64,000 nt of DNA from positions 1 to 64,000 of the forward strand of contig JAHDES010000024.1 of the NCBI GenBank assembly GCA_020628645.1, given 5' to 3'. This document shows, in pieces, positions 8,754 through 17,105 of this stretch. The translations under genes were made by a program, and so were the position numbers. Positions within the stretch are counted from its first letter, which is position 1. Each line of letters opens with the position of its first letter. The notes under the pieces were generated by a model that was given only the letters and a program-made list of their open reading frames with translations, was not told where the DNA came from and searched no databases. The stretch comes from Saprospiraceae bacterium. Lineage in GTDB: Bacteria; Bacteroidota; Bacteroidia; Chitinophagales; Saprospiraceae.

Positions 8754-9716
8754 TTATTTGGTAAGCAATTGCCCCATCCATTGTATACATTCTTCTTCAT
8801 CTATAATGGACCAAGAATGAGGGTGACGCTTTCCGTCTTTACGATAACCTGTTTGAAACGTTTGAACAAATTCAGCGCGTTCATTTCCTAGCAACAGCAA
8901 TCGATTAATGAGTTCCGAAGTTGCTACATAATTGTCAAATCGTACTGTTTGGTTTCTATTTTTCAAACGCCAAGCGATATCCACATCATGATAAGCTCGA
9001 ACGGCAACATCTTTCAGAAAACGCTCATTAGTACCATATTCTTCATTGATAGAAAAAGGGCTCAACTCTACAAATAATTCTGGATTTTCAGAAGGTACAC
9101 CTTTGTAAAAAGCACGAAAGATACGCTCTACAAATTGCGCTTCTTTCATGGAAATTTCAGCGGCTTCATTCTTTAAATCCTGTTCTTTTAATGCCCAAAT
9201 ATGATACATGTCAATCGGTGCATCTGCCATAAAAACACCTTTAGGTTGAATAGGAAAACGATCAGGAAATTCATAACACAATTCGGTATATCGTAAAGCT
9301 AGCGTTCCACCAGCAGAAAATCCACCTAATACAAAATCATTAGCTTGCACCTCATTTTTTTCCAATACATCATTTAGTACGAGATTCAGACGATCTTGAA
9401 TGACTGGATCTGCCGTAAAACGTGCGCGACCAGCAAAACCAATCGTTAAGTATCCATTTTGATATGCAACTTCAGGAAGTTTGGTATCTGTAAAAATATT
9501 TTCTGTAACCTGCCCTAAACCAGGAAAAAGAACTAAGACTCCATTAGGCTTTTTTTGCTGGGGGGGTACTTGAAGATAATATCCATATTCAGTATCTGTA
9601 CTGTCTATTACAATTTTTTCAAGCGGGAGAGCGAATTCTGTTTCCGTTTCCTGTGCTGTGGTACAATGAAGGTGAAATAATCCAATGAGTAAAAAGGGAA
9701 TAAAGGATAGCTTCAT
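8754..9716 (-). CDS. Secreted alpha/beta hydrolase (putative esterase)
   Basis: A 320-residue exported hydrolase. The leader ends at about residue 22 (HCTTAQ), read here as signal peptidase I type; a lipoprotein cleavage at Cys18 is possible but the lipobox is poor. The nucleophile elbow is GGFSAGG with Ser134, preceded by LVLFPGLGQV, which supplies the oxyanion-hole strand. A late HPHSWS segment may carry the catalytic His. The gene starts 2 bases after the stop of the DUF5005-like gene, so the two are almost certainly translated from one mRNA. The substrate is unknown. Confidence 0.8.
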   Translation of the reverse strand: MKLSFIPFLLIGLFHLHCTTAQETETEFALPLEKIVIDSTDTEYGYYLQVPPQQKKPNGVLVLFPGLGQVTENIFTDTKLPEVAYQNGYLTIGFAGRARFTADPVIQDRLNLVLNDVLEKNEVQANDFVLGGFSAGGTLALRYTELCYEFPDRFPIQPKGVFMADAPIDMYHIWALKEQDLKNEAAEISMKEAQFVERIFRAFYKGVPSENPELFVELSPFSINEEYGTNERFLKDVAVRAYHDVDIAWRLKNRNQTVRFDNYVATSELINRLLLLGNERAEFVQTFQTGYRKDGKRHPHSWSIIDEEECIQWMGQLLTK

Positions 9717-9718
9717 AT

Positions 9719-11065
9719 TTATAATTTATGAATTAATGTGAATTGTTCTTGATTGTTACTGATAATTTTCAAAATGTACATTCCCGTAGTTATATCTTTC
9801 AAATCAATAGTTTGATAAAAATTTCCCTTTTTCAATTGAACACCAAGTAGGTTATACAGTTCAAAATAGGGTTCTTCAAATAGAGTGTTTTCTATTTCAA
9901 CCTTTAATACTTGATGAACAGGATTGGGATAAATTTTTATAGACTCTTGTTCTTCTACTACACTAATAGATGTTGATATACATTCTGTAATAGGTACGCG
10001 TACAAATTTGGGCCGATACAGATCTGCATTAAAAAAAGAAGAAAAAGCGAGTATCGTATCCTGACAAATGTGTGGACAAGTTTTGTTTACATTATATGAA
10101 ACTAGTACTTCATTATCTTTAATAAATTGAGGGTGTGCTTGTGCATTGTAAGTAAATAAATTGTCACCATTAACTTGATCTGTAGCGGTATAAACAACCT
10201 CTACGTTATTGAATGGTCCTTGTGGCTGACTTGCCTTACTCATGTATATTCTTTTTCCACCATCACAACCCAAACCATTTAAATCTTGCGTAAGAAAAAT
10301 ATACGTTTCTCCACATTGAAAAACAGAATATTCTTCAGACACAAAATCTGCTATCGGTACATAATCTATCGCATTTGTTGACCAATTATTATCTCCAGCA
10401 TAATACTCCCAATTGGTATAAATTTGTCCGATTGGGCATCTAGCCACAAGTGGTTGTCTGAATGCTCCTTCTTCCTTTACACGTCCATAAATATAGTGAT
10501 ACCCGTTATCTTGATTCGTTATAATCGCCATACCATATTGTAAACTTGTATTTTCAAGAGGAGTTATTTTTATTAATTCAATAGTAGGTAATTCAATTTC
10601 TGCGATAACCATTCCTAAAAAATCACCAAAAATAGAATTTTCATTTTCTTTAAATCGATTCCAAAAAAGGTAGGCAATATTATTATGAACAAAACCTCCA
10701 GAAGGCCAATAAAAAGTATTGGTATCTCCTTCCATTTTTACAAATTGTCTTGTAAATCGATCTGTTCCAGAAGTATCATAATAAGATGAAAAATTATTAG
10801 CCTGATCTTGTACCATGATACTATTTCTGGCATTGAATAAACACGGCAATTCGTTATCATCATTCACCCCTTGATCTACATGACTATCACCAAACATCCA
10901 TAATGTTCGTCCATCTGGCAAGGCAACAGAACTTGTTCCATCTCCTGCATTCCAACCATTACCTCCTCTTTTAAAATAATTTGTAAATGTAGTATCGAGA
11001 TAAGATTGTCCAATACTAGTTGTAATAGGTAGGATAATAAAGAGAAATGTAATAAGTTGGTTCAT
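9719..11065 (-). CDS. Secreted DUF5005/DUF4185-like beta-propeller protein with T9SS type A sorting domain
   Basis: A 448-residue exported protein. A signal peptide of about 19 residues precedes a domain opening with YFKRGGNGWNAGDGTSS and LPDGRTLWMFGDSH, the signature of DUF5005/DUF4185 proteins, which are predicted five-bladed propellers related to glycoside hydrolase clans. Residues from about 370 form a T9SS type A sorting domain (IYPNPVHQVLKVEIEN, then TTGMYILKI). It should therefore be delivered to the cell surface or medium. It is the first gene of a two-gene operon with an alpha/beta hydrolase, suggesting joint processing of an extracellular polymer. No catalytic residues can be assigned. 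Confidence 0.8.
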   Translation of the reverse strand: MNQLITFLFIILPITTSIGQSYLDTTFTNYFKRGGNGWNAGDGTSSVALPDGRTLWMFGDSHVDQGVNDDNELPCLFNARNSIMVQDQANNFSSYYDTSGTDRFTRQFVKMEGDTNTFYWPSGGFVHNNIAYLFWNRFKENENSIFGDFLGMVIAEIELPTIELIKITPLENTSLQYGMAIITNQDNGYHYIYGRVKEEGAFRQPLVARCPIGQIYTNWEYYAGDNNWSTNAIDYVPIADFVSEEYSVFQCGETYIFLTQDLNGLGCDGGKRIYMSKASQPQGPFNNVEVVYTATDQVNGDNLFTYNAQAHPQFIKDNEVLVSYNVNKTCPHICQDTILAFSSFFNADLYRPKFVRVPITECISTSISVVEEQESIKIYPNPVHQVLKVEIENTLFEEPYFELYNLLGVQLKKGNFYQTIDLKDITTGMYILKIISNNQEQFTLIHKL

Positions 11066-11117
11066 ATTAGGTTTCTTTTGGCTGGAAAATCATGACCTTC
11101 CAATTTTTGTTTTTTCT

Positions 11118-11714
11118 CTAGATCCATCTTTTCACCTTTTCCATGTATTGTATAAATTCAGTTCCATGTTTTTCAATTAAATACTGTTCTTCTAATCTAA
11201 TCTTTATTTCCACAGAAGGATAACTCAAACCCAAAGCACATAAACTCAGTGCGTTGGGGACGACTAAGAAGAAACCTAGAAAGGAGATTAATAAGCTGAA
11301 ATAAATAGGATTCCTAGAATAACGAAATAAGCCCGTTTGGATTAATGTTGTCTTTTCTGTTGGATTAATACCAATTCGCCAAGAATTTCCCATTTGAAAT
11401 TGAGCCACAATTGTTACTACACTTCCCATTATCATCAAAAACACTCCCATCAAGCGGATCGAATCTATTTCAAGATAATCAATAGGAACTAAATAGTGAT
11501 ACCAGTTTTTGAAAAACACATAAGTAAAAGCAATTATGGGAACTAGTGCTGCTCCCACCATTAATACCTTTTCATTTATACCTTGAACTCCTCCCTTCCC
11601 CATTTTTTTGAATGGGTTAATTCCTGTATTTAGATACAAAATGAAGGATCGAATACCTAAGGCGATCAGGGTATAGAAAATCACATAACTAATTAAAGCA
11701 ATATTGTACAGCAT
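11118..11714 (-). CDS. ICMT/PEMT-like membrane methyltransferase
   Basis: A 198-residue membrane protein with about five hydrophobic segments. The C-terminal half carries the isoprenylcysteine carboxyl methyltransferase / phospholipid methyltransferase signature: GLFRYSRNPIYFS, then EEQYLIEKHGTEFIQYM before the terminal VKRWI. The family transfers methyl groups from SAM to membrane-associated acceptors; the bacterial substrate cannot be told from sequence. It is on the same strand as its neighbours, separated by 52 bases from the DUF5005-like gene and by 54 from the DUF819 gene, so a longer transcript is possible. Confidence 0.85.
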   Translation of the reverse strand: MLYNIALISYVIFYTLIALGIRSFILYLNTGINPFKKMGKGGVQGINEKVLMVGAALVPIIAFTYVFFKNWYHYLVPIDYLEIDSIRLMGVFLMIMGSVVTIVAQFQMGNSWRIGINPTEKTTLIQTGLFRYSRNPIYFSLLISFLGFFLVVPNALSLCALGLSYPSVEIKIRLEEQYLIEKHGTEFIQYMEKVKRWI

Positions 11715-11768
11715 TGATCTTGAGTTATGGTTTACAGTATAAGTAGTTACTTCAAGATCATTATTACA

Positions 11769-13163
11769 CTAACTCGCCATTTGCATCAAATAAGCACAAA
11801 TAATAGCCCCATAGGTTCCTAAGGCATACCCCAAGACTGCCATTAGTACCCCAACAGGAGCAAGTGCAGGGCTAAAGGCAGAGGCGACAATCGGCGCAGA
11901 AGCTGCCCCTCCCACATTTGCTTGACTTCCTACAGCTACAAAAAAGAAAGGTGCTTTGATAAGTACTGCTGTCGTTAATAGAATAGCTACATGGATCAAC
12001 ATCCAGATGATACCAATAGCAAATAAACCAAGATTACTTAAAATATCGCCAATATTCATTTTCATACCAATCGTTGCCACTAAGATGTAGATAAATACAG
12101 ATCCCCATCTTGAAGCTCCTGCTCCTTCTAATCGTCGAGCCTTTGTAAAGGATAAAACCAAACCAACGGTAGTTGAAATGACAATTAACCAAAAGAAACC
12201 CGACATTAAAGAATCTAATCCTATACTCACTAAGGTTTCTTTGAATCCTCTCATCCAAGGGACAATTACATCTGATCCCCAATGTGCAAGTGCTACTCCT
12301 CCAAAGGCAATACCACCTAGTAAAAACATCGTAGTTGTAGTAGGCATTTGAGCTACACTCGCCTGATAATCACTAACGCGTTGTTTCAAATCTTCTATGG
12401 CTGATGAGTCTGCTTTCAACCAACCATCTACCGTTTTTGACATACCTGCTCCAAATAATAAAAAGCCCATCCAAATATTCGCCACTACAACATCTACTAC
12501 AATCATGCTTGCAAACAAGCTATCTTTTACTTCATAAATTTCCTTCATCGCCGTCTGATTTGCGCCCCCTCCAATCCAACTTCCTGCTACTGTAGATAAA
12601 CCACGCCAAAGTTCATCTGGGCTAACATTTACGATGCTGGGAAATAAATTACTCGTTACCAATAAAGCGATAGGTCCACCAATAATGATACCTAAGGATG
12701 CCGCAAAAAACATAATCAATGCCTTCGGGCCTAAATTTTTGATCCCTTGAAAATCAATACTTAAACACAATAAAACTAAACTCGCTGGCAATAAATAACG
12801 TGAAGCCACATAATATAGCTTCGATTTCTTTACAAATGCGCCATATTCTGCACTAGTAACTCCAACGGCTTCCAAATGTTTTTTTATTTCTTCAAAGGAT
12901 AAATCATGTAAATTCACCCCTTGAAGATCAACATTATTTTCCGCCAAAAAACCAATCAAATCATTGCTGAAAAACTCAGGAGAAATCAAGCCTAATGGCC
13001 AATTTAATAAGGCAGGTAAAAAATAACATAATAAAAGGGCAGGGACATAACGATAAAAAGTTTGCCAGCCTTTTGTCTCTAAATGAGAGGTATAAAAAAC
13101 AAATGCTAAGACTAGCATTAATAAACCAAAAGTGGTCGCATCATTCGTAAAGAAGGGTTCCAT
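11769..13163 (-). CDS. DUF819 family integral membrane protein
   Basis: A 464-residue protein with about ten to twelve transmembrane helices. Features typical of the DUF819 (YjcL-like) family are the WIGGGANQTAMKEIY segment in the middle and FFVAVGSQANVGGAASAPIVA near the C-terminus, arranged like two pseudo-symmetric halves of a transporter. A loop of about 70 residues carrying charged stretches separates the two halves. The function is not established; transport of a small solute is the usual guess. It is divergent from the guanine deaminase gene, with 65 bases between starts. Confidence 0.88.
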   Translation of the reverse strand: MEPFFTNDATTFGLLMLVLAFVFYTSHLETKGWQTFYRYVPALLLCYFLPALLNWPLGLISPEFFSNDLIGFLAENNVDLQGVNLHDLSFEEIKKHLEAVGVTSAEYGAFVKKSKLYYVASRYLLPASLVLLCLSIDFQGIKNLGPKALIMFFAASLGIIIGGPIALLVTSNLFPSIVNVSPDELWRGLSTVAGSWIGGGANQTAMKEIYEVKDSLFASMIVVDVVVANIWMGFLLFGAGMSKTVDGWLKADSSAIEDLKQRVSDYQASVAQMPTTTTMFLLGGIAFGGVALAHWGSDVIVPWMRGFKETLVSIGLDSLMSGFFWLIVISTTVGLVLSFTKARRLEGAGASRWGSVFIYILVATIGMKMNIGDILSNLGLFAIGIIWMLIHVAILLTTAVLIKAPFFFVAVGSQANVGGAASAPIVASAFSPALAPVGVLMAVLGYALGTYGAIICAYLMQMAS

Positions 13164-13169
13164 ATTGTT

Positions 13170-13197
13170 TTGATTCGTTTTAGATTATGTAACTTTG
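13170..13197 (+). promoter_or_regulatory. Promoter of guaD
   Basis: TTG (13170-13172) and TAACTTTG (13190-13197) are 17 bases apart and match the Bacteroidota TTG / TAnnTTTG consensus. The predicted transcription start, near 13203, lies about 25 bases before the ATG. The site sits in the divergent gap with the DUF819 gene. Confidence 0.65.
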
Positions 13198-13228
13198 CGA
13201 AGATTAAAGATACTAATTCTTTTAAAAA

Positions 13229-13714
13229 ATGAATAGAGTAGAAGAACAGCACAAACATTTTATGCGAGCAGCCATCCAAATAGCACAGGAAGGGATGGAT
13301 CGAAATGACGGAGGCCCCTTCGGTTGCGTCATTGTAAAAGAGGGTAAAATTATTGGGCGAGGCAATAATCAAGTCACTTCCTCCAATGATCCTACCGCTC
13401 ATGCCGAGGTCGTAGCGATACGAGCAGCTTGTGCGAATTTATCCAGTTTTCAATTAGAAGATTGCATTATTTATACCTCTTGCGAGCCTTGTCCCATGTG
13501 TTTGGGAGCGATTTATTGGGCACGTCCCAAACAAGTATTTTATGCTTGTAGCCGAGAAGATGCTGCTGCAATTGAGTTTGATGATGAATTTATTTATCAA
13601 GAATTGAATTTAGCGATAAGCGATCGAAAAATACCTACACAACAGTTGTTACAAAAGGAAGGACAAGTTGTCTTTAAGAATTGGATGACGAAACAAGATA
13701 AAATTGCTTATTAA
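13229..13714 (+). CDS. guaD: Guanine deaminase (CDA-fold)
   Basis: A 161-residue cytosolic deaminase converting guanine to xanthine in purine salvage. It matches the B. subtilis GuaD type almost motif for motif: GGPFG, SSNDPTAHAE, YTSCEPCPMCLGAIYWARP and FDDEFIYQE. Zinc ligands are His58, Cys88 and Cys91; Glu60 is the proton shuttle. The SNDPTAH and IYWA context and the length favour guanine over tRNA adenosine deamination, since TadA lacks the FDDEFIY segment. It has its own promoter and precedes lspA by 42 bases. Confidence 0.92.
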   Translation: MNRVEEQHKHFMRAAIQIAQEGMDRNDGGPFGCVIVKEGKIIGRGNNQVTSSNDPTAHAEVVAIRAACANLSSFQLEDCIIYTSCEPCPMCLGAIYWARPKQVFYACSREDAAAIEFDDEFIYQELNLAISDRKIPTQQLLQKEGQVVFKNWMTKQDKIAY

Positions 13715-13756
13715 GTATCTGATTTTACTTCCAGTTAATCTATAGAAAATTAAAAA

Positions 13757-14272
13757 ATGTCCAATCGACTCAAACATATTTTACTCATTACAATTGTAGT
13801 ATTGCTCAATATTGGTTGTGATCAGCAGACCAAACAAATGGCAGTAGATCATTTCAATACGCCACATTATTTAGGAAAGTCATATTCTTACTTAAATAAT
13901 TTTTTCAAACTCACTTTTGCCGAAAATGAAGGAGCATTTTTGAGTTGGGGAACGGATTTACCGCCTATCGTACATACGATTTTTTTAAAGGTCATTCCTG
14001 TCATAATGCTTATTGGAATGTTTATTTATAGTTTATTCTCTAAAAAAGTGGATCGATGGCAAGGAATTGCTTTAGCCTTTATTATCGGTGGTGGTTTGAG
14101 TAATGTATATGATCGAATAGCGCATGGCAAAGTGGTTGATTTCATGAATATGGGTATCGGTGATTTACGAACTGGGATTTTTAATTTTGCAGATGTAGCT
14201 ATTTTGGTAGGAATAGGGATACTTTTTGTGGCGCAGTATCGTCAAAAGGAGGAATCAGTAGTGGTAGAATAA
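13757..14272 (+). CDS. lspA: Lipoprotein signal peptidase (signal peptidase II)
   Basis: A 171-residue aspartyl protease of the inner membrane that cleaves prolipoproteins ahead of the lipidated cysteine. Four transmembrane segments are visible. Motifs include CDQQTKQ, ENEGAFLSWG, GGGLSNVYDR, VVDFMNMG and FNFADVAI; the catalytic pair is Asp128 and Asp146. The window encodes about ten predicted lipoproteins that would be its substrates. It follows guaD at 42 bases and may be co-transcribed with it. Confidence 0.95.
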   Translation: MSNRLKHILLITIVVLLNIGCDQQTKQMAVDHFNTPHYLGKSYSYLNNFFKLTFAENEGAFLSWGTDLPPIVHTIFLKVIPVIMLIGMFIYSLFSKKVDRWQGIALAFIIGGGLSNVYDRIAHGKVVDFMNMGIGDLRTGIFNFADVAILVGIGILFVAQYRQKEESVVVE

Positions 14273-14360
14273 AATTTTATCTTTTTCTATCTTGGTTTAA
14301 TCGACTTTTTTCAGATGCTAAAAAGACAATTGATTATCTTTAGAAAAATTTTCTTTTAAA

Positions 14361-14852
14361 ATGACATTTCAGCGAAATACAGATAGTGGCAGTCCATTCA
14401 GTTCGGTAACTGCCATGATTTTTTTAGTATTGTTTTTTGTAGGGTTATATTTTATAGCTAAATCTATTTTTTGGATCCTTAGTATTATCGGTCCCATCTT
14501 ACTCATTGCAACAGCGATTATAGATTATAAAGTACTAACAGGCTATCTTGGATGGATTGGAAGCTTATTCAAACGAAATCCTCTTTATGGTGTAGGAATG
14601 AGCCTTTTTACTATAGTAGGTTATCCTGTTGTTGCCGCATTTCTTTTTGTAAAAGCTTTAGTCAAACGTAAGGTCAATCAATATCAAGAACAAATTACTA
14701 ATGAACGAGAAGGCGAATATGTAGAATATGAAGAAGTAGAAGAAGATTTTCCTGAAGAGAAACCGTTTGACTTAAATATTCCTCCAAAATTAGAATTACC
14801 TCGAAAAGAACCGCGTAAAGAATCAACAGATTACGATCAGTTATTTGATTAA
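14361..14852 (+). CDS. Small conserved-looking membrane protein of unknown function
   Basis: A 163-residue protein with two or three N-terminal to central hydrophobic segments (about 17-37, 38-55 and 75-98) and a soluble acidic C-terminal tail from about 110 (EGEYVEYEEVEEDFPEE). This looks like an integral membrane protein with a cytoplasmic charged tail. I do not recognise a family. It sits between lspA and a glycosyltransferase on the same strand, with gaps of 88 and 24 bases, so it may be expressed with the glycosyltransferase. Confidence 0.6.
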   Translation: MTFQRNTDSGSPFSSVTAMIFLVLFFVGLYFIAKSIFWILSIIGPILLIATAIIDYKVLTGYLGWIGSLFKRNPLYGVGMSLFTIVGYPVVAAFLFVKALVKRKVNQYQEQITNEREGEYVEYEEVEEDFPEEKPFDLNIPPKLELPRKEPRKESTDYDQLFD

Positions 14853-14876
14853 GTTATTCTCAATCCGCCACCTCCT

Positions 14877-16022
14877 TTGTACCTCAGTTATCTTTTATTT
14901 TGTTTGTTTCTAACCATAATGTATGTACTTATTATGCTACGTTATGTGATAGTTTGGAATAAAATTCCAGACTGGAAGATGCCAGCAGACTTTCACCCTT
15001 CTACAAAAATCACCATACTTATTCCTGCACGTAATGAAGCTGAAAACATTCAAGCTTGTGTAGAGAGTATTCTTCAACAAAATTATCCTAAACAATTATT
15101 ACAAATCATCATCATTGATGACCACTCCACCGATAATACTGCCACTATTGTCCAAAATATAAAACACACTTCCGTTCAATTACTTCCGTTAGCTCAATAC
15201 GTCAGTGAATCTGAAACGCAATCCTTTAAAAAGAAAGCCTTAGAAATTGCCATGCAACAAGCAACAGGCGAATTGATCCTTACGACAGATGCAGATTGTA
15301 TTACCCCAAAAGACTGGCTTGGATTGATCGTCTCCTATTATGAATCGAAGCAAGTCAAATTCATTGCAGCACCCGTAAATTTTTATGATGAACAAAATGC
15401 TCTAGAGCGTTTTCAATCCCTTGATTTTATCGGGATGATGGGCATTACAGGGGCAGGCATTCATGGGCAGTTTATGAATATGTGTAATGGTGCTAACTTA
15501 GCTTACCCAAAGGCAGTTTTTCAAGAAGTGAATGGCTTTGAAGGAATCAATCATCTTGCCTCAGGAGATGATATGCTATTAATGCAAAAAATAGCGGCGA
15601 TCTACCCAGACCAAATTGGCTATATTAAAAACCCGAAAGCGACTGTAGTTACGAAAGCGAAGCCTACTTGGAAAAGTTTTCTCCAACAACGCATTCGTTG
15701 GACAACTAAATCTGCTGGGTATAAAGAATGGAAAGTAACAGTGACACTTGCCTTGGTTTTCTTTTTTTGTTGTAGTATCGTTTTAAATCTAGGATTAGCC
15801 TTTTTTATAAAAGGGATTTTCATGCTTGTACTTTTACAACTAGGAGCAAAAACACTATTAGATTTTATTTTACTACGCCAGATGAGTCAATATTTTAATC
15901 GAATGGATTTAATGAAGACATTTGGCGTATCGTCAATATATCACTTAGTGTACATTGTAGTAGTAGGAATACTAGGAAATTTAAAGAAAGAGTATGAATG
16001 GAAGGGAAGAAAAACGAGATAA
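14877..16022 (+). CDS. Membrane GT2 family glycosyltransferase
   Basis: A 381-residue processive-type GT-A glycosyltransferase. An N-terminal helix (about 1-22) is followed by ITILIPARNEAENI, IIIIDDHSTDNT, the DxD-type TTDADC, ASGDDMLL, which carries the acidic catalytic pair, and QQRIRW, matching the Q-x-x-R-W motif, then two to three C-terminal helices. The start is TTG at 14877, which retains the whole first helix; ATG at 14919 would remove most of it. The likely role is transfer of a sugar to a lipid or growing polysaccharide at the inner membrane. It is the last gene before the repeat-rich gap. Confidence 0.88.
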   Translation: MYLSYLLFCLFLTIMYVLIMLRYVIVWNKIPDWKMPADFHPSTKITILIPARNEAENIQACVESILQQNYPKQLLQIIIIDDHSTDNTATIVQNIKHTSVQLLPLAQYVSESETQSFKKKALEIAMQQATGELILTTDADCITPKDWLGLIVSYYESKQVKFIAAPVNFYDEQNALERFQSLDFIGMMGITGAGIHGQFMNMCNGANLAYPKAVFQEVNGFEGINHLASGDDMLLMQKIAAIYPDQIGYIKNPKATVVTKAKPTWKSFLQQRIRWTTKSAGYKEWKVTVTLALVFFFCCSIVLNLGLAFFIKGIFMLVLLQLGAKTLLDFILLRQMSQYFNRMDLMKTFGVSSIYHLVYIVVVGILGNLKKEYEWKGRKTR

Positions 16023-16051
16023 GCAAATAAAAATGTAATTACGAACTGTCC

Positions 16052-16132
16052 TAAAATAGTAAGTCGCGGCTCAACGGCCACGACTCACTACAACAAATTA
16101 TAATCCCATGAACATATCCAAATTTAGTGGGC
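16052..16132 (+). repeat. Hairpin repeat, copy A
   Basis: First of three related blocks, starting 30 bases after the glycosyltransferase stop. It shares TAAAATAGTAAGT at the left, CTCACTAC in the middle and a right-hand tail containing AATCCCATGAACATATCC with copies B and C. The hairpin tip differs (CGCGGC / GGCCACG here against GTCCCGA / TCGGGAC), yet the outer pairing AGT/ACT and TAGT/ACTA is preserved. It could act as the transcriptional end of the glycosyltransferase gene. Confidence 0.75.
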
Positions 16133-16229
16133 GATCTTTATTTGACCGCCAGGGTAGGACTCCGTCCTCACATTATTCATTCCTCCACAATTAATTAATT
16201 TTTTATTACCTTTATTTCTTAGATCAAGA

Positions 16230-16320
16230 GATTTTAAAATAGTAAGTAGTCCCGACTTTTTTCGGGACAACTCACTACCAACAAATTATAATCCCATGAA
16301 CATATCCAAATTTAGTGGGC
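16230..16320 (+). repeat. Hairpin repeat, copy B
   Basis: Second copy, 183 bases after copy A. Stem GTCCCGA (16249-16255) pairs with TCGGGAC (16262-16268) over a T-rich loop, extended by imperfect outer pairing with CTCACTAC. The right tail is identical to copy A through AATTTAGTGGGC. Sequence between the copies is unrelated and shows no gene. Confidence 0.75.
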
Positions 16321-16399
16321 TGCTCCTTTTGGCAACCAGTGTTGTTTGAAAGCATGAAAAATGGACGATACCGATCATGCTTTAATATATCATTGTAGG

Positions 16400-16484
16400 G
16401 ATTTTAAAATAGTAAGTGGTCCCGACTTTTTTCGGGACAACTCACTACCAACAAATTATAATCCCATGAACATATCCAAATTTA
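16400..16484 (+). repeat. Hairpin repeat, copy C
   Basis: Third copy, 170 bases after copy B and nearly identical to it from GATTTTAAAATAGTAAGT through the tail; a single A/G change precedes the GTCCCGA stem. Similarity stops at AAATTTA, without the GTGGGC end seen in A and B, so this copy is slightly truncated or marks the boundary of the array. Confidence 0.75.
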
Positions 16485-16941
16485 TTTATTTCAATTTTTG
16501 TTGTGAACTCCTTTGTTTCACTTTTCATACTACAATAATCGAAACTTTCTCAAGGCATAACAAAGACAAAAAGTTCGTATTGTGATATATTTTTTTATAG
16601 AAAATAAAAACTTTTTTTTATAAAAACTTACCAATCAATACGTTACAATGTTTTTATATTCAATTTGTGAGAAAAATATTATTTTTTTCTTTTTTTTTGT
16701 GCCAAAAAAATGTGTTTTTTTTGAAAAAAAAGCGAAAAAAAGCTTGTCACTTGTATAAAAAGAACTTTTCTTTTGCTCATATTTTTATTTTAAAAGTGCC
16801 TAAAACAAGCAAATTTTCTTCTGTTTTGAAAAAAATAAAAATTTACAGCAAAGAATTTTGATAGTGTGAGTCAAAAAAAATAGGTGTGAGATTAAGTATG
16901 CAGCAAAAAAACGATTTGTAATATGGATTTAGTATATCCTT
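16485..16941. other. Gene-free, extremely AT-rich stretch with long A and T runs
   Basis: No credible gene is seen on either strand. From about 16570 the sequence is dominated by homopolymer A and T runs of six to nine bases, with the few open frames translating to runs of Lys and Phe. No DnaA-box cluster, tRNA or terminator stands out inside it. It could be a bent or curved DNA segment, a long untranslated region or a decaying insertion. Confidence 0.5.
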
Positions 16942-16976
16942 GAAAATAAAAAAGCACCCAAAAAATTTGGATGCTT
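16942..16976 (-). terminator. Rho-independent terminator of the S8 protease gene
   Basis: AAGCACCCAAA (16952-16962) pairs with TTTGGATGCTT (16966-16976) with one mismatch. Read on the minus strand it is followed by TTTTTTATTTT. It is the first such structure after the stop of the S8 protease gene, 130 bases downstream. Confidence 0.8.
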
Positions 16977-17105
16977 CTACAATGATCGTTTTAGGTAAAA
17001 GTCTTATTGGCAACTTAGGTAGCGCGTTTTTTTGTAAAAGGGATTAATTTGGTGAAATTATTTTACCTAAATTATTAAATGCGCCTGTTGCTATATTTTA
17101 TAAAT

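Noticed and set aside
16052-16484. Possible CRISPR array
   Set aside because: Only three units, spaced 170-183 bases with repeats of 80-90 bases and dissimilar hairpin tips, and no cas genes nearby.
16361-16585. 74-codon plus-strand frame
   Set aside because: It spans repeat copy C and low-complexity DNA and resembles no protein.
16667-16861. 64-codon plus-strand frame rich in Lys and Phe
   Set aside because: It is an artefact of A and T runs with no signal of selection.
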